64,000 bases of DNA from Actinoplanes sp. TBRC 11911 (GTDB lineage Bacteria > Actinomycetota > Actinomycetes > Mycobacteriales > Micromonosporaceae), in assembly GCF_012933445.1 (NCBI RefSeq), contig NZ_JABBNC010000025.1, forward strand, positions 87,632 through 151,631. The letters run 5' to 3'. Under the pieces are notes generated by a model. The model saw nothing but the letters and a program-made list of their open reading frames with translations, did no database searches and was not told the DNA's origin. Position numbers and translations under genes: made by a program. Positions 34,584 through 41,232 of this stretch are shown one piece after another. The stretch's first letter is position 1, and every line of letters starts with the position of its first letter.

Positions 34584-35239
34584 ACACGGCCCCGGTCCAC
34601 CTGGCCTCCGTGCTGACCCGCGAGGAGGCCGCCCGCTGGGCCGCGACCGTGCTGGATCCGACGCCCGAGGTGCGTGATTCTTGCTGGCGCGACGGCCCGG
34701 ACCTCACGACCATCGGCGAGCCCGTGTACCGCAACCGCGATCGGCTCGGCTACTACGAGGAGCGGGCGCGGGCGACGAACCGGTTGCTCTACGGGCTTTA
34801 CCGGGATCTGTACGACCGGGTGGCGTCGCTTTTCGAGGCCCGGTACGGCGAGCAAGTATCCTTTGTGGACCGACTCGCCGTTCCGGGCTTTCACCTCATG
34901 CGGTACGCCGAACCGGGCACCTACGAGGGCGGGGGCTGGCACCTCGACGAGCTCGCCTGGCAGGTGCCCTACTTCGTCGAGCACGCCGCCGAGGTGACCG
35001 GGATCCTCAACTTCACCTTGCCGCTGGCCGTCCCGAGCGGCGGCACCGGCATGGACCTCGTCGACGACCAGACCGGCGGTGCGGTGCATATCGCGTACGA
35101 GCCAGGGGTTGTGCTCTTCAACGAACAGGAGGTGCGGCACCGCATCGGGCGCTCGACCACGTTGGCGCACCACGAGTGCCGGCTCACGCTGCAGGGTCAC
35201 GGGGTGCGCATGCGCGGCCGCGTGCTCCTCTTCTGGTAG
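34580..35239 (+). CDS. 2OG-Fe(II) oxygenase-like protein, last gene of tail operon
   Basis: The 219-residue protein (GTG start overlapping the ATP-grasp stop by 4 bases) has the jelly-roll metal motif: GGGWHLDELAWQ supplies H-x-D, and LFNEQEVRHRIGRS supplies the distal His and an Arg placed for 2-oxoglutarate. GILNFTLPLAVPSGGTGMDL and VVLFNEQEV fit the family's strands. Such enzymes hydroxylate amino-acid side chains. Together with the ATP-grasp ligase it points to tailoring of a protein or peptide made by this operon. The target residue is unknown. Confidence 0.65.
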   Translation: MNTAPVHLASVLTREEAARWAATVLDPTPEVRDSCWRDGPDLTTIGEPVYRNRDRLGYYEERARATNRLLYGLYRDLYDRVASLFEARYGEQVSFVDRLAVPGFHLMRYAEPGTYEGGGWHLDELAWQVPYFVEHAAEVTGILNFTLPLAVPSGGTGMDLVDDQTGGAVHIAYEPGVVLFNEQEVRHRIGRSTTLAHHECRLTLQGHGVRMRGRVLLFW

Positions 35240-35253
35240 GCGGTTTTTGGTAG

Positions 35254-35293
35254 GCGGTCGGACTAGGATCAGTCCGGCTCGATGTCCGACCGC
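35254..35293. terminator. hairpin after the tail operon
   Basis: GCGGTCGGAC at 35254-35263 and its exact complement GTCCGACCGC at 35284-35293 form a 10-base stem with a 20-base interior. GGACT-AGGATC-AGTCC can pair as an alternative hairpin. It sits between the last tail-operon stop (35239) and the peptidase E start (35311), preceded by two copies of GGTAGGCGG. No U-tract follows, so it could be a terminator or a regulatory hairpin. Confidence 0.5.
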
Positions 35294-35310
35294 GCGATTC
35301 CGGAGGCACC

Positions 35311-35976
35311 GTGAAACTCTTGCTCACCTCAGGCGGCGTCACGAACCCGAGCATCCACTCGGCTCTCGTGCAGCTCCTCGGCAAGCCGGTCGCCGACAGC
35401 CACGCCCTCTGCATCCCGACGGCCCAGTGGGGTCACCAGATGTGCGGCCCGGCAACGGTACGGGGCTTGATCGCCGCCCAGCCGGCGCCCGACTGGCAGT
35501 ACCTGACCGGCCTCGGCTGGGCGTCGCTCGGTGTCCTCGAGCTGACCGCACTGCCCACCATCGGCGCCGAGCGGTGGGTCCCCTGGGTCCGCGAGGCCGA
35601 CGTGCTCCTGGTCGACGGCGGCGACGCCACGTACCTGTGCCACTGGATGCGCGAGTCCGGCCTGGCCGACCTGCTGCCGTCCCTGCCCGACACGGTCTGG
35701 GTGGGGGTGAGCGCCGGAAGCATGGTGATGACACCCCGGATCGGCGACTACTTCGTCGAGTGGCCGTCGGCGCCGGACGACCGCACCCTGGGCGTCGTGG
35801 ACTTCTCGATTTTCCCGCACCTGAACGCTTTCCCCACGAACACCCCGGCCGATGCGGAGCGGTGGGCCGCCGACATCGGCGCCCCGGCCTACGCCATCGA
35901 CGAACAGACAGCCATCAAGGTCGCCGACGGCTCCGTCGAGGTCATCTCCGAGGGCCAGTGGACAAAGTTCGGCTGA
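35311..35976 (+). CDS. pepE: peptidase E-like (S51) aspartyl dipeptidase
   Basis: The 221-residue protein has the S51 fold signatures: KLLLTSGGVTN at the start, ADVLLVDGGDATYLCHWM, and the nucleophile Ser in WVGVSAGSMVMTPRIGDYFV near residue 135. VDFSIFPHLNAFP supplies the His/Asp region. Peptidase E cleaves N-terminal Asp-X dipeptides in the cytoplasm. The GTG start has GGAGG 5 bases upstream. It follows the tail operon but has its own spacing and a hairpin before it, so it is probably independent. Confidence 0.82.
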   Translation: MKLLLTSGGVTNPSIHSALVQLLGKPVADSHALCIPTAQWGHQMCGPATVRGLIAAQPAPDWQYLTGLGWASLGVLELTALPTIGAERWVPWVREADVLLVDGGDATYLCHWMRESGLADLLPSLPDTVWVGVSAGSMVMTPRIGDYFVEWPSAPDDRTLGVVDFSIFPHLNAFPTNTPADAERWAADIGAPAYAIDEQTAIKVADGSVEVISEGQWTKFG

Positions 35977-36054
35977 TCGCCGCCGGTATGATCAGCGCTT
36001 TCTTGATGACGAAAAAGGCGCCATGCCGCGGAGGCGGCCCTTCGGCGATCTCGC

Positions 36055-36573
36055 GTGCCCAAGACGTTGTGGCATGACGTACCCCACGTGCCCGGCCTTG
36101 ACAAACCCGGCCAGTGCGAGATCAGTGACCTCGAATGGAAGACAGCTCTCGACTGGGCCCGACGCGGTCTCTGGCCGGGCGCCGAAGCTCTAACGGTGTG
36201 GCGGCGCATCGCCCAACAACCCCGAACGCGACAGTTCCTGCCATGCGACTGCTGCGGGCGCCATCCGCGGGCACGAGGACGACTGCTGAACACCAACCGG
36301 CGATGGAAAGCCCGGGTAACCGGCACCTGGCGACGCGCACCCTGCGACGCGCCCCGGCGACCTGCGCTCCGCGACGCGCCCCGGCGACGCGCATTCGGCG
36401 ACCTGCACTCCGCGACCCGCACCCGGCGAGCCGCAGCAGTCCGCGACCCGCAGCCCGCGACTGGCATCGGCCGTCGAGGTGACGACGAGCCGCACATGTC
36501 TGCAGGTCGACGCGCGGCTCGTCCCTCCATCCCACTATGTGACGATCCCGGCCACATGCTGGGCTTTCTTTAG
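36055..36573 (+). CDS. hypothetical protein with low-complexity Arg-rich tail
   Basis: The first ~75 residues have protein-like composition (CEISDLEWKTALDWARRGLW, VWRRIAQQPRTRQFLPCDCC) and a Cys-rich CDCCGRH motif. From ~85 onward translation is Arg/Ala/Pro-rich because the DNA is a degenerate short tandem repeat (about 36330-36450), and the last part overlaps the dispersed repeat. The genuine gene may be only the first part, truncated or extended by repeat sequence. No known domain is recognised. Confidence 0.3.
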   Translation: MPKTLWHDVPHVPGLDKPGQCEISDLEWKTALDWARRGLWPGAEALTVWRRIAQQPRTRQFLPCDCCGRHPRARGRLLNTNRRWKARVTGTWRRAPCDAPRRPALRDAPRRRAFGDLHSATRTRRAAAVRDPQPATGIGRRGDDEPHMSAGRRAARPSIPLCDDPGHMLGFL

Positions 36574-36780
36574 ACCTTGGAGACTTACGCCCACATGCGA
36601 GCCATAAGTCTCCAAGGTCTACGAAACGTCGGGGAAAGCGGCCGGACAAAGGGTGCGAAAGCGGAGGAAGAAATGGTCTACTGTGGATGCGAATCCCACA
36701 TCGCGGACGCGCTGCCACGATGTGGACGCTGGTCCCGTAGAGCGGACACGGATCCCACATTATGGCCTCGTAGGGCGGCG
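36453..36780. repeat. dispersed repeat, copy 2, with long stem-loop
   Basis: This copy matches 14693-15015. Its hairpin (about 36572-36622) has 17-base perfect arms, TAGACCTTGGAGACTTA and its complement, around the same loop (CGCCCACATGCGAGCCA). Also shared are ATCCCACTATG, GGTGCGAAAGCGGAG, GGACGCGCTGCCACGATGTGG and ATCCCACATTATGGCCTCGTA. Open frames across the two copies do not stay in register, so the element is unlikely to be coding. The non-coding stretch continues to the HAD gene with nothing else recognised in 36781-37045. Confidence 0.8.
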
Positions 36781-37045
36781 GCGGGAGCCGGCTGACGCGA
36801 ACCGGTCGGCGGCGCGCGGCAATGCCTGTCCCGAGCCACCGCAACGCGATCGCGGCCGCCCGGCTACGAAATGACCTGGGCCGCATCTTGGCAGAGCCGC
36901 CCCGCCCCGATGACACGAGTAGCAAGGTGACCCGCCCAGACAGGGCCGGCATGCCATGCGGTACGACAAACTCACCGTCACCATCATCCGCCAGTGGCTT
37001 TGACGGGCTCTGAAACGCGTCCGCGCCGCGGTCCGTGTCGCCTAG

Positions 37046-37067
37046 CTTGCCCGCGCCGGCGGGCGAG
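37046..37067 (-). terminator. hairpin after HAD phosphatase gene
   Basis: CTTGCCCGC pairs with GCGGGCGAG (one G-U) around a 4-base loop, just past the HAD stop at 37070. Short GC-rich hairpins without a U-tract are common actinobacterial terminators. Confidence 0.45.
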
Positions 37068-37069
37068 GC

Positions 37070-37744
37070 TCAGGCGCCGAGCAAGCCGGGCAGGTCGGCC
37101 ATGTCGGTGAAGACGAGGCTTGCCCCCGCCGCGCGCAAGACTTCCGGCTTTGTGTGGGTGGGGCTCGCGGGCGCGAACCCGAACACCGTTGCGCCGGCGG
37201 CCACACCAGCGGTGACGCCGGCCACCGAATCCTCGATCACGACCGCCGTGGTCGGATCGATCTTCAGGGCGTTGGCGGCGGCGAGGTAGACGTCGGGCGC
37301 GGGCTTGCTCCTGGGTACCTCCATGCCGCTGAAGACGCGGCTGCCGAAGTACTGGTCCAGCCCGACCAGCTTCAGCTGCATCTCGACCTTGGGCCGATCG
37401 GCGCCGGTCACACAGGCGAACTGGTCGCCCATCAGCGCTGCCACCGCGCGGACCGTCTCCTGGGCGCCGGGGATCGCAACAAGGCTCACCCGCAGAGCGT
37501 CGTCACGCCGGGCGCGGAAGCTCGCCAACCAGACGTCGTCGATCCTGAAGCCGGTGTGTTCCTGGATCACCGCCCACTCGTCCTTCAACGCCCGGCCGAT
37601 GAACAGGTCGATGCAGCCGCGCTCGGAGATCTCCCAACCGAGCTCGATCAGCATGGTTCGCAGGACGCGGTTCGTGATCGGCTCGGAATCGACGAGAACG
37701 CCGTCACAGTCGAACAGCACGGCGGAGAAGCGGGAGCGAGTCAC
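37070..37744 (-). CDS. HAD-family phosphatase (beta-phosphoglucomutase-like)
   Basis: The 224-residue protein has the four HAD motifs: LFDCDGVLVDSEP near residue 10 (catalytic Asp pair), FACVTGADRPKVEMQLKLVG (Ser/Thr motif II as T), SKPAPDVYLAAANAL (Lys motif III) and VVIEDSVAGVTAGVAAG (motif IV). An alpha-helical cap follows motif I (VLRTMLIELGWEISERG). These enzymes dephosphorylate small sugar phosphates or isomerise beta-phosphoglucose. It has a candidate terminator at its 3' end and appears monocistronic. Substrate is unknown. Confidence 0.87.
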   Translation of the reverse strand: MTRSRFSAVLFDCDGVLVDSEPITNRVLRTMLIELGWEISERGCIDLFIGRALKDEWAVIQEHTGFRIDDVWLASFRARRDDALRVSLVAIPGAQETVRAVAALMGDQFACVTGADRPKVEMQLKLVGLDQYFGSRVFSGMEVPRSKPAPDVYLAAANALKIDPTTAVVIEDSVAGVTAGVAAGATVFGFAPASPTHTKPEVLRAAGASLVFTDMADLPGLLGA

Positions 37745-38513
37745 GTCTCAATACTTTACCGAGCATTGCGCGCGGCCCGCTCCGTGACGGTGGGCCTGGA
37801 GCGCGAACAATAAACGAGGCTGCGCAAGCGCGGACAAATCGGCCAGCCAGGCCCGTCAGCGTTGTCATCGCCAACATTCAAAATTCGCGTGGAGGCCCGC
37901 CACGTTCCCGGTTAGCGCCCCGTGGATGTGCACCTCGGGCGAAACCTGGCGGCCACCAACATCACACCGCCGAGCGCCCCCGAGCCGACCAACATCAACA
38001 GCGCCTTACCCCCGGTGAAGCCCTCGCCGCTCACCGGCCGATGATCACGTCCCGGCGCAAATGTTTACGCCTCCTCCGCCCGTGTGCAGCAGCTCTCATA
38101 CCCCGACATCTGCGGCGCTTGCGGGCTGATCAGCGTCTACCCAGGCAGCTAGAGATCTTTCGCGTTAGAGGCGCTGATCGACGTGCGCGCGGCGCCATCT
38201 AGGAGCGTGCCGCGCAGGTTTAGTTGGTTGAGGTCGCCGCCACCCGCATCGCGTGGTGTCCATGGCGGACGGTCCGGCGGCGGGAAACGTGAGCGGTTGC
38301 TGCTTTTGGTGCGTCCCAACCCCTGCCGGCGCGCTCAACCTGGCCGAACGGATGATCAACTGTCACCCGAATCGCAGCCGAATGATTGTCTTTCCGGCTG
38401 TCGATCATCCAGGTTACTAGCGCGTGTTGCGTGCCTGGTCATGCGGAAATCAGATGATTTGCTGTTCTCGCGAAGCACCCCTCCCTTTCAGAGGTCACAA
38501 GAAATGGACGGCA
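37745..38513. other. long intergenic region
   Basis: This is about 770 bases between the divergently transcribed HAD gene and the RRDND-repeat gene. Only one weak short open frame on the minus strand (37912-38034) looks at all protein-like. No tRNA, transposase, CRISPR unit or clear sigma-70 promoter was recognised. The part near 38270-38420 has several short inverted repeats without an obvious role. Confidence 0.5.
37912..38034 (-). CDS. possible 40-residue single-membrane-helix peptide
   Basis: A GTG-started frame encodes VSGEGFTGGKALLMLVGSGA followed by LGGVMLVAARFRPR and ends CTSTGR. The segment ALLMLVGSGALGGVMLVAA would span a membrane, with a basic end inside by the positive-inside rule. 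No good ribosome site precedes it, and short frames of this kind arise by chance in GC-rich DNA. It is offered only as a candidate. Confidence 0.25.
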   Translation of the reverse strand: MSGEGFTGGKALLMLVGSGALGGVMLVAARFRPRCTSTGR

Positions 38514-38900
38514 ATGAATAAGATTACGCGAGTTCTGATGATGTCCGGCGTGGGTCTCGTCGCGGCCGTGGTGACGGCGGGTCCGGCGCAGGCAGCCGCT
38601 TCGGCCGGTCAGCTGGACGTCAAGTCCACAGTCGGCCAGGGCGACCGCCGGGACAACGACCGTCGCGATAACGACCGTCGGGACAATGACCGTCGGGACA
38701 ATGACCGTCGGGACAATGACCGTCGGGACAATGACCGTCGCGATAACGACCGTCGCGACAATGACCGTCGCGATAACGACCGTCGGGACAATGACCGTCG
38801 GGACAATGACCGTCGGGACAACGACCGGCGCGACAACGACCACCGCAAGAACCACCACCACAAGAAGAGCCACCACAAGCACAACAAGCACTGCCGCTGA
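38514..38900 (+). CDS. secreted protein with 13 RRDND repeats and His/Lys-rich tail
   Basis: The 128-residue protein has a signal peptide (NKITRVLMMSGVGLVAAVVT, cleavage near AQA-AA), a short linker, 13 tandem copies of Arg-Arg-Asp-Asn-Asp, and a basic tail rich in His and Lys (HRKNHHHKKSHHKHNKHC) ending Cys-Arg. The strictly alternating +/- charge gives a disordered polyampholyte. The His-rich tail could bind metals such as Zn, Ni or Cu. The 15-base unit varies only at silent sites. Family and function are unknown. A hairpin follows the gene. Confidence 0.72.
   Translation: MNKITRVLMMSGVGLVAAVVTAGPAQAAASAGQLDVKSTVGQGDRRDNDRRDNDRRDNDRRDNDRRDNDRRDNDRRDNDRRDNDRRDNDRRDNDRRDNDRRDNDRRDNDHRKNHHHKKSHHKHNKHCR
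38646..38840 (+). repeat. 13 tandem 15-base repeats encoding RRDND
   Basis: Thirteen 15-base units of the form CG(T/C/G)CG(G/C)GA(C/T)AA(C/T)GAC lie head to tail. All differences are synonymous, so the peptide is under selection while the DNA has drifted. There are no spacers, so it is not a CRISPR array. Confidence 0.95.
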
Positions 38901-38976
38901 ACCGCGCTAGCGGAACGATAGAAATGGCGACCGCGAATCCCTGAAGTCCCCATCCACAGGAGCGGTCACGACCTCA

Positions 38977-39010
38977 CCCGGCACTGCGGGCAAATCGCCG
39001 TAGTGCCGGG
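38977..39010. terminator. bidirectional terminator between convergent genes
   Basis: CCCGGCACTGCGG and CCGTAGTGCCGGG form a 13-base stem with one mismatch and an 8-base loop, between the stop of the RRDND-repeat gene (38900, plus) and that of the SbnA-like gene (39037, minus). It could end both transcripts. Confidence 0.7.
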
Positions 39011-39036
39011 GCAGGTCGCCGCGGGCGGCCCAAAAT

Positions 39037-40023
39037 TCAGGCGGACCGGGATCCGGCGATCAGTTCACCGGAGCCGAGCACGTCCTCGCCGTAGATATCC
39101 CGCAGCCAATTGGTCTGATAAACGGTGTCGAGATAGCGCTCCCCAAGGTCCGGCGCGATGGCCACCGCGGTGAGGTCGGTCTCGTCGTGCTCGGCCAGCC
39201 AGCGCATCGCGCCGCTGACCACCGTGCCGGTGGACCCGCCGAACAGAAATCCGCTCCTGGCCAGACGATGGCAGGTTTGGATGGTGTCGGCCTCCTCGAC
39301 CCACAACACATCATCCACATAGGACTCATCGAGCAGCGGCGGGCGAATGCTGGTGCCCAGGCCGGGAATCATCCGGCGACCCGGCGCACCGCCGAAGGTC
39401 ACCGAGCCGACGCTGTCTATCGCGACCACTCGCACCGGCCGGTGCCACTCCCGGAGATAACGTGCGCAGCCCATCAGCGTGCCGGTGGTGCCGGCCCCGA
39501 CGAACAGGACGTCCAGCCGCGGGAACTGACGGGTGATCGCCGGCGCCGTCCGGTGGTAGTGCGCCTTCCAGTTGGCCGGATTGAGGTACTGGTTGAGCCA
39601 CACATACCGGGTGTCGGAGGCACACAGCGCCCGGACGTAGTTGATCCGGGCGCCGAGCAGGCCGCTGTCCGGGTCCGGCTGCGTGACGATGTGCACCTGG
39701 CCGCCCAGCGCCTGCATCAACCGTCGGGTCGAGAGATTGCATCGCGAGTCGGTCACGCAGATGAACCCGTAACCCTTGTTCGCAGCGAGCATGCTCAGTG
39801 CCACGCCGAGGTTTCCGGACGACGACTCGACCAGGACGGACCCCGGCGTTAGGATTCCGCTTCGCTCGGCGGACTCCACCATCTCGGTCGCGGCCTTCAG
39901 CTTGATCGAGCCGGCGAAGTTGAAGCCCTCACACTTCAGGAAGAGCGAGCGGCTGAAGATCGGCCGAAGGTCGACGTACAGTTCCTCCTCGTTGTAGTCC
40001 TGAGGCACGGATATGACTGGCAC
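39037..40023 (-). CDS. sbnA: SbnA-like PLP-dependent synthase for 2,3-diaminopropionate
   Basis: The 328-residue protein belongs to the cysteine synthase fold. The PLP Lys is in GFNFAGSIKLKAATEM (near K41), the substrate loop is VESSSGNLGVALSML, and the PLP phosphate loop is VGAGTTGTLMGCARYL. SbnA condenses O-phosphoserine with glutamate to N-(2-amino-2-carboxyethyl)glutamate, which SbnB cleaves oxidatively to 2,3-diaminopropionate (Dap). It is the last gene of a six-gene operon that also holds SbnB. FLFGGSTGTVVSGAMRWL and a terminator downstream support an intact gene. Confidence 0.85.
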   Translation of the reverse strand: MPVISVPQDYNEEELYVDLRPIFSRSLFLKCEGFNFAGSIKLKAATEMVESAERSGILTPGSVLVESSSGNLGVALSMLAANKGYGFICVTDSRCNLSTRRLMQALGGQVHIVTQPDPDSGLLGARINYVRALCASDTRYVWLNQYLNPANWKAHYHRTAPAITRQFPRLDVLFVGAGTTGTLMGCARYLREWHRPVRVVAIDSVGSVTFGGAPGRRMIPGLGTSIRPPLLDESYVDDVLWVEEADTIQTCHRLARSGFLFGGSTGTVVSGAMRWLAEHDETDLTAVAIAPDLGERYLDTVYQTNWLRDIYGEDVLGSGELIAGSRSA

Positions 40024-40056
40024 GATGCTCTCCGTTCGTACGCGCGTAGTTTGCGG

Positions 40057-41220
40057 TTACCGATTGCCTTCCAGCACCCGCTGGACCTCGTCGAGCGTTT
40101 CGACGACCGCCGACCGGCTCGGCTCGGCGGGCCTGCCGCCCGCCTTCGTCTCCCGGCCGGTGACGAGCAGGACCACGGTTTCCAGCCGATCCACCAGTCC
40201 GCCTTCGACGGCACTTTCCAGCCCGGCGAGGGCCGCCGCACCGGCGGGTTCGGCACCCACGCCCGCCTCGCCGGCCAACGTCGCCACCGCGCTCAGCAGC
40301 GCCCTTTCGGTGACCGCCGTCATGGCGCCGCCGCTGCCGCGCACCGCCTCCAGCACGGCGTCGCCGATGGCCGGGCGCACGACCGCGATGCCGTCGGCGA
40401 GCGTGGCGGCGGGATCCAGCTCCGCCGGCCCGGGGGCCATCCCGAGCCACGCCCGCACCAACGGCTGGCAGTGCTCGGCCTGCACCCCGATCAGGCGCGG
40501 TTGCCGCGTGGTGAGGCCGCAGCTGACCAGTTCGGCGAAGCCCTTGTCGAGCGCCACCAACGTGGGGCCGTCGCCGACCGGGGCGATCATCACGTCCGGG
40601 AGCCGGCGGCCGAGCTGCTCCCACACCTCGAACGCCACGGTCTTCTTCGCCTCGATGGTGAGCGGGTTGGCGCCGGTGTTGCGGTCGAGCCAGCCGAACG
40701 TGCGGGCGGCGCCCCGGGACAGGTCGACCGCCGCCGCGTAGCCGTCGGGGACGCGGAACACCCAGGCACCGGCCTGCGCCATCAGCGCGAGCTTCGTCGG
40801 CTGGCAGTCCGTAGAGACAAAGATGACGGCCCGTACGCCTGCGGCCGCGGCACCGAAGGCGGTGGCTATCGCGGCGTTGCCGGTGGACGCCGTGGTGATC
40901 GTGTCCTTGCCGTTTCGCAGGCCGTCTTCGATCACGAGTGCGGTGGCCCGGTCCTTGTTGGACGCCGTCGGGTTGCGCGTCTCATCCTTGATCCACAGGC
41001 GCGGCATGCCCAGCGTCTGTCGGAGGGCCGGCGCGGGCAGCAGTGGCGTGCCGCCGATGGGCATCGGATACCGCACCGGACCGTCCGCGCCGGGCAGCAG
41101 CTTCCGGTAGCGCCACATGGTGAACGAATCCGGCCGGTCCTGCGGCATCAGCGCGGAGCTGTAGTCGTATTGCAGCCGTTCCATACCCGCCAGGTCCACC
41201 GACCCGGTCACGTTACCCAC
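40057..41220 (-). CDS. threonine synthase-like PLP enzyme
   Basis: The 387-residue fold-type II PLP enzyme has PMPIGGTPLLPAPALRQTLG, the Lys motif NPTASNKDRATALVIEDG, the substrate loop TASTGNAAIATAFG and the glycine loop IAPVGDGPTLVALDKGFAEL, as in threonine synthase. A housekeeping threonine synthase is not expected here. In this context it may make or modify a non-protein amino acid, for example a beta-substituted aminobutyrate from phosphohomoserine or phosphothreonine. It lies between sbnB- and sbnA-like genes with gaps of 12 and 33 bases. Its reaction is inferred only from family. Confidence 0.75.
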   Translation of the reverse strand: MGNVTGSVDLAGMERLQYDYSSALMPQDRPDSFTMWRYRKLLPGADGPVRYPMPIGGTPLLPAPALRQTLGMPRLWIKDETRNPTASNKDRATALVIEDGLRNGKDTITTASTGNAAIATAFGAAAAGVRAVIFVSTDCQPTKLALMAQAGAWVFRVPDGYAAAVDLSRGAARTFGWLDRNTGANPLTIEAKKTVAFEVWEQLGRRLPDVMIAPVGDGPTLVALDKGFAELVSCGLTTRQPRLIGVQAEHCQPLVRAWLGMAPGPAELDPAATLADGIAVVRPAIGDAVLEAVRGSGGAMTAVTERALLSAVATLAGEAGVGAEPAGAAALAGLESAVEGGLVDRLETVVLLVTGRETKAGGRPAEPSRSAVVETLDEVQRVLEGNR

Positions 41221-41232
41221 GATGGCCCCCGC

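Noticed and set aside
17446..35239. Complete prophage
   Set aside because: No integrase, capsid, portal, terminase, lysis or replication genes were seen around the tail genes, and regulators are of host type.
36122..36952. 276-residue minus-strand frame across repeat copy 2
   Set aside because: It arises from the tandem and dispersed repeats, shows no domain and has no ribosome site.
36822..37013. 63-residue plus-strand frame upstream of the HAD gene terminator
   Set aside because: Composition is unremarkable, no ribosome site, and it lies in repeat-flanking non-coding DNA.
38646..38840. Regularly spaced repeats considered as a CRISPR array
   Set aside because: Units are directly adjacent with no spacers and encode RRDND in frame after a signal peptide; no cas genes.
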